64,000 bases of DNA, from assembly GCA_033675265.1 (NCBI GenBank), contig JAUJYZ010000708.1, positions 1-64,000 of the forward strand, given 5' to 3'. Below are positions 32,994 through 44,627 of the stretch, in pieces. Made by a program: the position numbers and the translations under genes. This DNA comes from Actinostola sp. cb2023 (Eukaryota; Cnidaria; Anthozoa; Actiniaria; Actinostolidae). The notes under the pieces were generated by a model. The model was not told the origin of the DNA and searched no databases. It saw only the letters and a program-made list of their open reading frames with translations. The stretch's first letter is position 1, and every line of letters begins with the position of its first letter.

Positions 32994-35060
32994 TCAAGCC
33001 ATTTGACCGTAACATATCAGCTTTCCAAGAGTATGATATCCAAGTTCATCAGAATCTCCTACATCACCAAACCTAGAATTTAGTGAAAAGATTAAACATA
33101 CGATATTACTGCAGTGTGGACGTACTAGCATAGAGGGATTATGAATAGATTAGGATGAGAGGATGGAAGGAAGGTAGAAAGCCGGCGGGGTGGGTTTTAG
33201 ATGGTTATATAGATAGCTCTGCAGCGGAATTTCAATGTGAGGTCTACTCTGATGTAATCTACTTGTGTTCATACCTTAGCGAAATGACAGGAAGATCTTC
33301 TTTGTAGTTCAGTAAACCAGAATCTTCAAGCCAAAAGTCCTTGTTTGCGTCACAGTTACAGCTAGCATTGCTTGCACAGCTTCCCGTCATGCCACAGGCG
33401 CACATTCCACTGTCACGTGACGCGCCGCCCCAGTACTTCATTTGACGCCCATCACGTGACACAAGCCATGATGTCTGTGCATCTACACGATGATCTGAAT
33501 AATAATAGAAAGAGTTCAAATGTAGAAAGATGACTGGAGTAAGCAAGACAATAATATCGATCCCATGCATGACTTACACAGTAACAGTGCATCCACACAC
33601 TCGTATTTGATGTACTGTTCACAATGGGTTGAGATGGATGTCAATGCTCGTAGTTGGTTCAGATCACTAGATATCCCATCATAAACCACATCACGTCTAT
33701 AGCACCCATTAGCCTCACAACCGGTCACTATGGTGCGGACTTCGCTGTTGTGACTCACAACTGTCACGCCAATGCCATTGTGACTGGTCATGTTACAGTA
33801 GATGCTGAATGGCTGCGCTGCACCATTGGGTCCATCAGGATCAATGACGTAATGCTTGCTTTCATGGTACCCAAGAGACTTTGCGTTACTACAAGACTTG
33901 GGAGCTGGAGAGCAAATCAGAACATGTTGAGTGAATTGAAATTACGACCACCATCAACACAACTGAAAACGATAGGTACATTTGACCACAATCCTTTGCG
34001 CGCAGAAAACACAGCATATCTTTGAGAATGACCGTAAGAAAGAGTTTTGAAACTGAAAATGTGAACAGATAAAGCAATATGGGCGCAGTTCCCGAAAGAC
34101 TGATTAGTTAATTGAATCGAATGTCTTTCTCAACAGGTTTCAGATATTGGCAGTGGTTTGTAGCGGGGAATTATACTATCACTCTGCCGCATCCTGCTGG
34201 ACACCTGTTTATCAGCCGTTTTGTAGAATAATAATAGAATCCTAAAATCATAATATTTAATTACGTCTCTTCCACATTGGCTGTTTTTGGGAAGAGCTCA
34301 CACTCCATAACTTGTAAAGGCTAATTATTCACTCAACTGAGTCAACGGATTTTCTTAAGGCTGACTCGAAAAAAAACGCATTAACCCACTAGCTATAGCT
34401 GAGCTCTGAAAATTCGGAAAAAGCCTTCTTATTATTGCATAACCCGAGCCAAATACTTTCCCATCCGGCCCTCCCGCTCAGTTATTAAGTACATCGTATT
34501 AAATTTGGCCGCTCTCAATTGATTGGAAGACTGAAGACAAAAATGTAAGGATAGAAGAATGAACTACCACGGCGCATTACTGAAATCCTTATTTTCGAAG
34601 CTCATGTAGTTGGTTGTCGTCTAGTATGTCTACAGTAGTTTCTCGGCTCCAATGCTGCGATACATTCGACATATTTTCTGACAATCTCACCTGAAGATTT
34701 GAAGTAGAAGTCGTAAAATTCTGACGGCACCAGTTTGAAGCCGCCATAGTCTGCTGGAGAGTCGTAAATAGTGCAAAGGTGCCGTCCAATTTCGTCTGGG
34801 TTTCTTGCAAAGTTGATTGAAACGCATTTCAATTCACGAAGGCAGAAGAAAAGACAGCTGAATGCATCCTCGACCTCGGTTGATGCTATCCCTTCACCTC
34901 CCTCCATGAAAGAAAAGGGCTGCTTTTGAAAATCGGACGATCTGTAACGATCGCTATCCGAGCACATCACTTCACTAAACGGCACGAAAAGATGAGTGAA
35001 AATAAACACAACTATCATGATGTGGAACACACAAGTTGGAAGGATTGTTGACTGAAGCAT
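32994..35060 (-). CDS. Secreted PAN/apple + CNTNAP-like fibrinogen-fold protein, left-arm copy (4 exons)
   Basis: Minus strand, exons 35060-34691, 33904-33578, 33494-33275 and 33072-32994, all with GT-AG borders and compatible phases (1, 1, 2). Exon 1 encodes a hydrophobic signal segment and a PAN/apple-type cysteine-spaced domain. Exon 2 opens with a Cys then PFSVYCNMTSHNGIGVTVVS, the start of a fibrinogen-like fold. Exon 3 has KYWGGASRDSGMCACGM and CNCDANKDFWLEDSG, the hallmark of the contactin-associated-protein/neurexin-IV fibrinogen-like domain. Exon 4 ends YGQMA. The predicted protein is about 331 aa, extracellular, probably adhesive or recognition-related (inferred). The exon 1 donor here is CAG before GTGAGA, a better match than the right-arm version, which has 3 extra bases. 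Confidence 0.8.
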
Positions 35061-35843
35061 ACTCGTCGTGGCTCAGTTGTTGGATTTGCTATGAGTAGTG
35101 CCGTAACCAAGCTCTAACGACGGACGAGGCAAGAATGAAAACCTGAGTTGCCTCGTGTTGCCTATGCATACAATGATGTATCTAAGGCCTTGATGAATGT
35201 CTTGTAAATAAAGTATACATTAGGAAGCCTATTAGATACTATTCAATTAAGACATCAGACTAAAAGTGCGGCTTTTATTAGAAAACAGCGTGAGGGAAGT
35301 CTTCTTTAAGGCACTAAATGAACACTTATTACTGAAACATACCATGATCCTCCTAGTGGGGCCATTTTACCGTTTTTATATCAAGAAGTTTGGTGATTTT
35401 ATTTCCATGACTTGTCTTTTATTTAATTCAATACTTTTGCCACTTGTTGTCTTGAGCGATGACTTGGCGTGTTGTGATATCCTACATGCAACTGGAACGC
35501 TTTCAGAAACGCCGCGAGTCAGGTTGTTGAATCCATTAGTTAAATGATCCAATAATGACAACAAATGGCTTGGGGCGAAAATAAATGAAAAGCATATTTG
35601 TCAGCACATATATTGTAGTTGGAATTTTCCCTGTTGTTTTATTTTTTTCTGAGCTGAAGTTTGTTCTTTCAATTATGATGGAAGATCACAATAGTACAAA
35701 ACGCATGGAAATGTTGTGGTTCGTGAATGTTCGAAATCTTAAACCAGTGAACATTAAACTGACCAGTGAGAAATAAAATAAAATAAAATAAATAATTATA
35801 ACTGTTTATTTAAGTGTCCAATGTGTTCTAGCGCTTGCGCACA

Positions 35844-36712
35844 TAGATCTTTTTCGAGATGCGATGGTCGCTGTCCAAAGTATCGCGGGCGAGCGTGGAA
35901 ACGAGGCATATTCGGGCAAGAATGTAATCAAACAAATCCTTTTCATCGTAAGAAAATGATAAAAGCTCCATATTTTGTGCGATATTGCCTTTCCACGAAG
36001 AATTCAAGTGTCTCACCTGTTTCTTTACGATGTCAACAATGTATCAGCCGCCTGTAAAGCAATGACTTGGCATTCTTGTAGTGTTTTTGGCTGTGAACTG
36101 AACACCGAACGTAAGATACAACTCGATGTCCCAGGTAACACAATTTTCCGTAGAACTAACAAGTAAACTCTACGTTTTTTAAACAGTACACTGCCTGATT
36201 TGAAAGAATATCTCTCGTACTTGGGAATACCAACGCGGTACAATAATAGAAAGGTTTATTTATACAATGGAAAACTTGCTGATCATATCTAGCTGCCATC
36301 CAGTCTTGGCAAAGAAAATCGTGATATGAACAAATTGCAAAGAAACATCACCAAGATAACATTCATTTACCATTATAAATCACTAACTTAAAGACTGGCT
36401 GGACTAAAAATCTCACTCATGCACCGTACTATCTACAACTTCAGTAAAATGCAGCCTGTTCACACAAGGCAATTTAATGTTCGGTGTTTTCACAGCCAAA
36501 ACACTACAGTAATGCATTGTTGACATCGTAAAGAAACAGGTGAGACACTTGAATTCTTCGTGGAAAGGCAATATCGCACAAAATATGGAGCTTTTATCAT
36601 TTTCTTACGATGAAAAGGATTTGTTTGATTACATTCTTGCCCGAATATGCCTCGTTTCCACGCTCGCCCGCGATACTTTGGACAGCGACCATCGCATCTC
36701 GAAAAAGGTCTA
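35844..36712. mobile_element. TIR transposon with 230-240-bp inverted ends, left arm
   Basis: The left end, TAGATCTTTTTCGAGATGCG, and the right end, CGCATCTCGAAAAAGGTCTA, are inverted repeats that extend about 200 bp (through GGCATATTCGGGCAAGAATG). The middle contains MTWHSCSVFGCELNTERKIQ, whose C-x4-C start resembles the beginning of a THAP zinc finger, followed by a possible splice donor at about 36136 (CCCAG before GTAACA). A THAP start would fit a P-like family; this is weak. Ends resemble those of the MITE at 10632-10878. Mirror at 55917-56785. Confidence 0.6.
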
Positions 36713-36716
36713 TTGG

Positions 36717-36959
36717 GGGGACACTGTACTCTCACACACACTACCACTACATTCTAATATTCTATGCATACAACTTTCAGCTCACTAGATCGTTTTTATT
36801 GAGGGAGGAAAACCGGAGTACCCGGAGAAAAACCCCCGAAGCAAGGGAGAGAACGAACTGACAAACTCAAATCACATGTGATCCCAGGTCCGGGAATCGA
36901 ACCCGGGACACAGAGGTGACAGACCGAGGCTCTCACCACTCGGCCACCCTTGCTTCCCA
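36717..36959 (-). mobile_element. tRNA-derived SINE (copy B, left arm)
   Basis: Same family as copy A, with intact A and B boxes on the minus strand and body ending TAGTGGTAGTGTGTGTGAGA. It abuts the end of the TIR transposon at 36712. Confidence 0.85.
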
Positions 36960-37284
36960 AGAAAACCGTACGAAATAATTAATTAGCCCTTGTACTTTAC
37001 CTTATGGTACAAAGCACCATAAAGTACTGTTTTGTTTTGTTTTACGGATATAATACGAGCACTCCACAAGCACTCTTAGAAATTTATCAAAAGTTACTTT
37101 ATTAACATTTTTGCTCTATCACCAATGAGCCCGCGAGCATGACGGAACTAAAAGTCAGGTGTATTTTATATACAGCGCATGCCCAAAAGGTATACCGGCG
37201 TGCCTGAAAATTGCACTATCGAGTCTCGTGGCTGAAAAAAAAAAAAACACTAAAAAAGATTCGCAAAAATAAGAACTGTAGTTA

Positions 37285-37706
37285 TTAGCCACTTTAGAAA
37301 CGAGTAAAGGACTGGGAACGAGTTTTGAGAATTAATCTAATTAAAAAATGAACCCCATCGCAAGAAAGAGCATATCACAATTAGCATTATTACCAAGTTT
37401 CAAAAGGTTTTGTTTGATATTGAACGAGTAACAGCTTTCCAAAACTCGCAAATATTACAAAGAAACAGGCTCCTGAAAGAAATGTATGTTTAGTAGGGAC
37501 GCTTGTACCGAGTAATCATACATTTCTTTGTAATTTTTGCAGTTTTTAAATGTCTGCAGTTCAGTTGCTGCTTCTCCAAACCCTATCAAACTCCTAAAAC
37601 GTACTAATTCTGATATGCTCTTTCATGTGATGGGGTTCATTTTTTAATTAGATTAATTTTTTAAAACTCGTTCCCAGTCCTTCACTCGTTTCTAAAGTGG
37701 CTAATT
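37285..37706. mobile_element. 420-bp MITE with about 100-bp inverted ends, left arm
   Basis: TTAGCCACTTTAGAAACGAG at the left and CTCGTTTCTAAAGTGGCTAA at the right; similarity of the two ends continues through AATCTAATTAAAAAATGAAC. Mirror at 54930-55349. Confidence 0.85.
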
Positions 37707-37724
37707 AGTGTCAAGAAAGCCAAG

Positions 37725-38030
37725 GATTGTACGTCACAAAATCTGGACAATCAAAGAATTTGGAGATGATTCTATCAAAATTACATAACGTACCAAATTT
37801 CAATACAGTAAATACATATAGGAGAAATCGTTTTTCCTAATTTTTCGCCTTACTAGATGTTGGAGCTGCTGATAATCTTTTCCAATGACATTTTTTTGAA
37901 GAAAGACAAGGATTATACGTACGTCAAACAATATATCTGGAAAATCCACGAATTTGGAGATGGTTCTATGAAAATTACATAACGTAGCAAATTTCAATAG
38001 GGTTTTTGTAAATCCTCTGTTTTCCATGGC
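37725..38030 (+). repeat. Two-copy tandem duplication, unit about 180 bp, left arm
   Basis: GAATTTGGAGATG, AAAATTACATAACGTA and CAAATTTCAATA occur twice in order, with about 15% divergence. Confidence 0.75.
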
Positions 38031-40001
38031 TTAAAACATGGGATTTGTTTTCGATAAGCAAATTTATCATATAGACACTAGTGTTTTACTGCGAAATTTT
38101 CCGTACGAACTTCATCCGGGACTTCTGTGACATATTTTCCATATCCTCACACGTGAAGATATCGATGATGTCACTTCCGATGTTTTCCCGCTCACTTGAC
38201 GCGCGTTACAACCGAAGTCAAAATGGCGAGCGACTGGTTTGTCAAAGTGACTGACGAGTACAATCATATATCTTTAGCGAGGAACAAGAGAATCAAAACA
38301 CAAAAAGGAAGACGTTATACCAGAAGTACATAACTAGAAGTGTCCATCTGTATAATATAATAGTCGTACATCAGATTAGCGAGTGAGCTATTTTTAGAAA
38401 AGCACGATCAGCCAATGATAGCGCACGAAAACTCAAACTCGTTACCTGATTGGTTGAAGTCTAAATTGGATTTGCTTGCCGTGCTTTGGGTGACAACCAA
38501 AACAAAAACAACAATGGCTGCGTCGCTTGTTGCAAAACAAATAGACGGGGAAAAAGACGAAAACAAACAAAAATAGACGGAAAAGTACTAATGGACTCCT
38601 GAAATTTGAGTTTTGAACACCAGTCGAAGGAATAGTGAGGTATGAGAGTGAGAGTTTAGAGTGAATAGTGAGGTATAATGAGAGTGTTTGAGTGAGAGTC
38701 GTGAGTTTTTCCTGTCAAAATGGCCGAGGTGAGAAGCAAACTACTTTCCTGTTTGGCCGATAAGGCAAGAAAAAACATCGAAAGTAAGGAAGGACAGGGC
38801 TTGAAGTTCCAAGAAGAAAAGAAGAAAATGGAAGATCTCTGCAGTTTTCTCAACTCAAGTGATATTTGGCCGAAACATCTCGTGGCTGAAGTCACTTCCA
38901 TTAAAGACGAAGGAGGAACTTTTCTTCTTGTATCACAAACGTTTTGCCATTACAGTGCTGTTGCCGGTCCCTTCAAGCCAATACGCCTGGTTATATCTGC
39001 AGCAGGGGAATGGAAGTCAAATGTTGATGTAGTTGCGGAGGGGAAGATAAGCTTAGTAGTAAACGAGTCAGCAGTTGAAACTGTCATCACGCTGGCAGCA
39101 GAGATGCTGAGCGACGCTCATGTGCTTTGTCCCGGTCTGGACGACCCAAGCTACAAAAACCTAGAAAATCAATTAGGATATTTGCCAAAATCTTTGAGAA
39201 TGACACAATGGCCAGAAGAAAATATCCGCAGCCAAGGATGCGCCATGTGGTTTAGACCCCAACCTAATTTAAGGAGAGCTAATGGCAACAATGATAGCTG
39301 TGCTTCGTGTTACAAGCAAAGAGGGTATGTAGATTTGCGATTGAAGAGACGGCACAATCTCACAGAAAAACAACGGCGGAAACGCCAATCGGAAGCAAGT
39401 CATCTTCCAGATAAATATTTAAGTCCAGTCAGCAAGAAGGCAAGACATCTAAGAAGAAAAAACAAAAAAGAGTTAAGCTATCTAACACGGCCGCAAGATA
39501 TAGGAAGAAGACCAGTGTGCTTCTGACATCCAAACAAAGCAAGGAAATGGCCGAACTGTGCGAATTAGTTAGCGAAGAAGGTCAAGAGCTTGAAAGAGTA
39601 GCCATAGAAGCAAACGAATTTGGAAACATCAGAGTGAAGGGGAAAACTGTGAAACGTGGTGATCTGTTGAAGGAAATATGGAACCAGGAGAAGTCAGAGC
39701 TAATAAGAGATCAGCAACAAAATGGTGTGTAAGCTTTAATATAATATATTAATAAAATAAACAATAAACAATAATAATAATAATGATAATAATAATAATA
39801 ATAATTTATTATTGTACATTTTGTAAGTAATATTCTTGATATTTTTCTTCTTGCTCAAAAAAAAAAAAAAAAAAAATTTTCCTTTCTCTAAAGTTAGAAT
39901 ATTATTATTTCACATTCTCATTCTGAAAATAATTTTAAATGTTGTCTATTTTCATGTTCTCTGTACTTCTAATATATAGTTACTGGAAAAAGAGGAAACC
40001 G

Positions 40002-40681
40002 CTCAAGGTACTTAAGGCCTGGTTCAAAAAGGCAATTTGGAAAATCACATTTCTTGTAATAACTCGCTGCTCTAATTTACTTAGGCACTCATATTTAGGC
40101 ATAAGGTTATATACAAGATTTGAGACAATTTGGGTCTAACAATTGTGACGTCATGTGGTCACGTGACCTTATGGAGGAAAATATAGTTTTTCTTAAATGC
40201 GGTCGCGAATTCAATTCACAATGAAATACCTTTTACGTAATAGCGTTAAGGATAACCAGTTAAACAAGATAGCGTCGAGAAAACCTCGGAATTATATCTA
40301 GTTTACGAGAAAACTACAGAAATATAATCTGATGAAATGGTCACGTGACCTCTTTTCCGAAATATTCTCCTTGCAAAAAGCGGGAGACAGGTTTTCTAAA
40401 CGAGGGTTAATAGATGATCATAAACGTGATTATACACAACTATTTGCTTTCACTTTCCTCTTAAACTGGCGACCGCATTTTATATTTTGTTTTCAAAATT
40501 CTTTGTCACGTGGTTAACCACGTGATACGCTGTTTTGGATTTCATTCACTTAAATGAGTAGAGGATATAAAACTCTCAAGCTGTGACAAGTTTTGTGATG
40601 TTTAGTCAAAATGATGAGACATTATAATTTTTTTCGTTTTTCTGCTATTTAAGGCTTGAACCAGGCCTTAAGTACCTTGAG
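40002..40681. mobile_element. 680-bp MITE present only in the left arm
   Basis: Ends CTCAAGGTACTTAAGGCCTG and CAGGCCTTAAGTACCTTGAG are perfect inverted repeats. The right arm (52636-52641) preserves the empty site AAACCGGTGG. Comparing filled and empty sites gives a 2-bp CG duplication, or none if the termini are GCTCAAGG. No transposase ORF. It interrupts intron 1 of the P-like gene. Confidence 0.9.
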
Positions 40682-40971
40682 CGGTGGTCTATTAGTACTT
40701 TAAGAGTTGGTAAGCAATTTATGTGACATTTATCAGTCATGCCTGCAGGTCAGAAACTTTAACCAAATACTGTAGAAATTAAGTGAATATTATTGTACAA
40801 ATTTACACAACATTATGGTATGAAATGAATGAATTGAATGAATGTTTCATGCACTTATAATGATCTGTATATGCTAAAGCATTAAATAGATATATACAGA
40901 GTAGATATATATTTCTTTTAATTCTGGCATTCAGTCTTATATATAATGATTTATTTATTTAGTTTTGTTTA

Positions 40972-41240
40972 CAGGCTTTTGCAAAAATTCTGTCGCGACC
41001 AAGTATATCAGTATATCAGTATATCACTATATACCCGAAGATTTATACTATCAAATGAATGTCAAAATAACGTTCGTGTGTAGCTTGTATCGTATTCATG
41101 GCTCTCCAATCCACGCTTGTACAGTCAACCATCTTGAAATGCGTGTACGGGTAGCGTGCGTGCGGAACTCACGCGGATATATAGTGATATAGTGATATAC
41201 TGATATACTTGGTCGCGACAGAATTTTTGCAAAAGGCTGT
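40972..41240. mobile_element. MITE with about 60-bp inverted ends rich in TATATCAG, left arm
   Basis: AGGCTTTTGCAAAAATTCTG, CGCGACCAAGTATATCAG and their inverse at the right end; the ATATCAGTAT words form extra small repeats. Mirror at 52081-52349. Confidence 0.85.
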
Positions 41241-43244
41241 ATATTTATATATACCAATATTATTAAGCTTTAGCAATCTACACAAGATCACCTGCAGCAT
41301 TCAGAGCGGTAAGAGGCTTGTCAATTCTTTCACTTCCCTGTGAAAATATATTGAAAAAAGTTATTAAAAGTGGATCAGAAAAATCTGGAATTGACTATGG
41401 GTGTGTATAATATTGCAAGTGCATTAATTTATTTTTTAATACTGTGCATGGGTAATTTATATGTACATATGTATTAATGCACCCGATATACTGATATATA
41501 TGATTTACATAATTTTTGCAATCGGCTGTTAATAAAGCAATATAATATATTATTATATTTTTTGTCAAAGAACGCATGAAATATGAACAAGAACGCGCAA
41601 AACATGGGGCCGTAATTGGGATATCTATAGTTACTTCAAACTGGCTTTTCATTCATTCATTCAGAATCGTGTGATGAACATTGACCAGTCAGCTAGCACG
41701 CTGACATACAGACATGTCCAAGTTTTCACTGTAATTTGTTGTTTTTCTTTCACCAGAATAGCTATAGTTTCTCTGACAAAATATATATAATAAACAACTT
41801 ATTATAGTCGGCTAAGCATCTAATTACGGCTGTGAATTTTTACTCGTCATGTATTTTGGCTCACCTAAAGGCTTGCCAAAATACCAAATGACTCGTAAAA
41901 ATAAACTCAAAGGAAGCTGATTTATATGAAACTGAAATAATTTTTAAACCTCGATCAGTATCAATATAGTAAAAAATTATATTAATCTAGTAATCACAAA
42001 ATTGCAGGTACCTCAAGAAACAGCAAGACCAATACACAAAATATTCTCAAGAGCACTCCATGGATGCAGGGTGTCTCCCTCCACTACAGCTTGGAGCACT
42101 AATATTTGATGAAGTAAAGATATATTAAAAATATATTTTCTACTAAATAGATATAAATTAATTGATATGATGACCAAATATTTTTTTATTTCCCCACTGA
42201 AATATTAGATATGAGGATAATTATTATATTAATTATATTAATTATTATTATATTAATTATTATATTAATTATTTTCTTGCATTGGATGTCATGTCAAAAA
42301 TAATAATGTTTTTTATATGAATCATAAGGAGCCAGAGCCAAGTTATAATGGTCACAATGGGGTAGCGCGGTTGCTATCGATCGAATTACTATATGTCAAC
42401 ATTGTCTTTCAAAGGCCAATTAATTAGTTGTTTGCCTTCTTTCCGTAGCAATACATTTCTGTGCACTCTCATCAAATGAGTTCTGACAAGCGAGCGCGAT
42501 TTTGAAGCCGTAAATAAAGTTACTGAGCCGTGTTGATCGAGGCCGTGGGATCGATGCGGCAATCACTGATAAACAGGGTAGGAACTGATCGAACAGCAGA
42601 ATTTGTGGGCAATCAACAAAATATTCCAAAGAGCTGTGCTTGATCTCTGTTTTCCTCTGCAAATCAAGGCAATTTCGCTTGCATGATGTAAATGGCGCGC
42701 AAATAGATCATCGAGTATTTGATGGAGGCGACCAAAGAAGAAGAGGTTTACGTTCACATGTGTCTGAGCTATTGTGTTCTGGCTGGGATTCTTAGACAGA
42801 AACCCAACCTCATGTGTTAACGACCAAGAGCTCCAGAATCTCATGTCCGTGTAGCCAACTCGTTCGGCGATCTTAATAATTATAATACAGAATCGTCGCC
42901 ATCTTTCCCGCCAAAATGTAGCGATTAAATGCAAGCTAAGGGAGTTCTTTCAGAAATTATCTCCGAAGATAAAGATGCCTATCCAACAAAAGTACGTGGA
43001 ATCATTTTGTACTACCTACTGTATTTTAAGCTCCAGGTACTTAGGATCCCTGATGAATGTTAAAATATATGGCAATCCATGTAAAATCTAACTTGCCTTC
43101 CGAAGGTAAATTTAATTGATGATCTGCGCATACATCCGATCATTCTTAATGCCCGCAATATTTTATTTCAATTCCCGATCGGCCTCGATCGTGACACAGT
43201 CACAGGGATTGCACTGTAACTTAGCGCTAACTTCATATTAGAAT

Positions 43245-43705
43245 AAAATGCAACTCTACTGAGCTGGGCCGGGAATCAGTTTACACTGATAAATCGCCCT
43301 CCGTAACAATCATGTAACACCAAACTGCATCTCTACTGAGCTGGGAATCAGTTTAAACTGATAAATCAGCCGGTAACAATCATGTAACACCAAACTGCAT
43401 CTCTACTGAGCTGGGAATCAGTTTATACTGATAAATCAGCCCGTAACAATCATGTAACACCAAACTGCATCTCTATACTGAGCTGGGAATCAGTTTATAC
43501 TGATAAATCAGCCCGTAACAATCATGTATAACACCAAACTGCATCTCTACTGAGCTGGGAATCAGTTTTATACTGATAAATCAGCCCGTAACAATCATGT
43601 ATAACACCAAACTGCATCTCTACTGAGCTGGGAATCAGTTTATACTGATAAATCAGCCTGTAAACAATCATGTCAGTATACTGCCAAGCTGCATCTCTAC
43701 TGAGT
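43245..43705 (+). repeat. 70-75-bp tandem repeat, about six copies
   Basis: CAAACTGCATCTCTACTGAG at 43321, 43391, 43461, 43535 and 43608; each unit includes GGGAATCAGTTTATACTGAT. Lies in the last visible intron of the P-like gene, in the left-arm-only segment. Confidence 0.95.
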
Positions 43706-44377
43706 ATATCAATATGTCGATCCTTGTACATATCTATACAATGTTATAATACGTCCTAAATTTATAATTTTCCTCTTATTATGTTTTTATGGCCGAATAA
43801 AAATGGCTTTAGAGTCATTGTTGGTATGTATATATCACGTTCAATATATGTAAATACATTTGTTCTCGATCGGTTTATTCATATAAACGATCAATTTGTT
43901 GACAATCACTTGCCATAATTTTGTCGCCTGTGGTTCTCTGTTATAGGCGTAGTGTCAAGAGGAATCTCAAATATGCGGGGAAATTTCCCGCATATCTTTG
44001 GTAACTAAGACGTTCTGGCTCGTTATGACTTTCCTGCAGGTCCAAATGAAAGTAGCGTACAATACCAAAAGTTGTGAGATTCAAGGTTATGTCATGACCC
44101 CAGAAGATCTCTCCACCTTACACGATGTCTTCTCTTCCCTTGAAAACTCTGCAGATCGCAAGACAAGCTATGTCCTTCAGTTCCTTTGGAAAGACTTGAC
44201 TTCACAATATATGACATGCTTGGCCCGTATTTTACATCCTCTAAATCTATCAACACCAGCTTCGTACTGGAACAGCTTACAACAAGCATGGCTGCCCTTG
44301 AACAGTTTGGTTTCAGGACGCTAGTGGTAGTTTGTGATGGTGCATCAACAAATATGTCAGCACTGAAAATTATTTGT

Positions 44378-44418
44378 NNNNNNNNNNNNNNNNNNNNNNN
44401 NNNNNNNNNNNNNNNNNN
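44378..44418. other. Assembly gap (41 N)
   Basis: Run of N inside the last visible exon of the P-like gene, followed by TGCATGCATG-rich sequence. The true gap size is unknown. Confidence 1.
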
Positions 44419-44419
44419 A

Positions 44420-44627
44420 AATGCCATGCTCATGCATGTATGCATGCATGCAGCCTTATATAAATACATATACTGTATATATATCAGTCTGAACATGCAT
44501 GCTGCAGTACGTATTTAATCATTGTACATGCATGCAAAGAATAAAGTGTGCATGCATGCATGCACATTAATTGCATGATATATGTTGACATGCATTGTTA
44601 TATATTTTGGGTTGCCCATTAAGAGTA
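44420..44627. repeat. ATGCATGC-rich low-complexity sequence
   Basis: ATGCATGCATGCA and related self-complementary words recur between the gap and the TTAA element. Confidence 0.8.

Larger units (their letters stand above)
28642..41840 (+). repeat. Left arm of the giant inverted duplication
   Basis: The reverse complement of this block matches 51486-64000 in order and almost base for base. Paired landmarks: 28642 with 63999, 29251-29529 with 63109-63387, 32994-35060 with 57573-59656, 38720 with 53914, 41652 with 51669. Length differences are explained by a 680-bp MITE present only here (40002-40681), a 2-bp insertion near 39458, a 3-bp deletion after the donor near 34690 and homopolymer changes. 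The outer end cannot be fixed because the right arm reaches the window edge. Confidence 0.95.
38720..44377 (+). pseudogene. P-element-like transposase gene, four exons, frameshifted and cut by an assembly gap
   Basis: Exon 1 (38720-39724) starts MAEVRSKLLSCLADKARKNI and carries a C/C-x2-C cluster (CAMWF, CASCY) and a LSPVSKKARHLRR basic stretch. A 2-bp insertion near 39458 breaks the frame. Exon 2 (41274-41400) reads IYTRSPAAFRAVRGLSILSL. Exon 3 (42008-42113) ends LGALIFDE. Exon 4 (44040-44377) reads VQMKVAYNTKSCEIQGYVM, then STLHDVF, YVLQFLWKDLTS and VCDGASTN, then runs into the N gap. Phases match at all three joins. A 2-bp insertion near 44209 shifts exon 4. The order FDEV, TLHDVF, YxLQFxWxDLTS, GPYFTS, CDGAS is that of P-element/THAP9-like RNase-H-fold transposases in cnidarians. 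Known role: DNA transposition. Two frameshifts make this copy non-functional as written. Confidence 0.65.

Noticed and set aside
33654..34025. 123-codon plus-strand ORF and mirror at 58625-58996
   Set aside because: Antisense shadow of exon 2 of the PAN/CNTNAP-like gene, whose own strand has splice sites and recognisable domain motifs.
42563..42934. 123-codon minus-strand ORF in an intron of the P-like gene
   Set aside because: Protein-like in part, but an overlapping second frame is also open, and no domain, splice or homologous copy supports it. Left out of the gene list.
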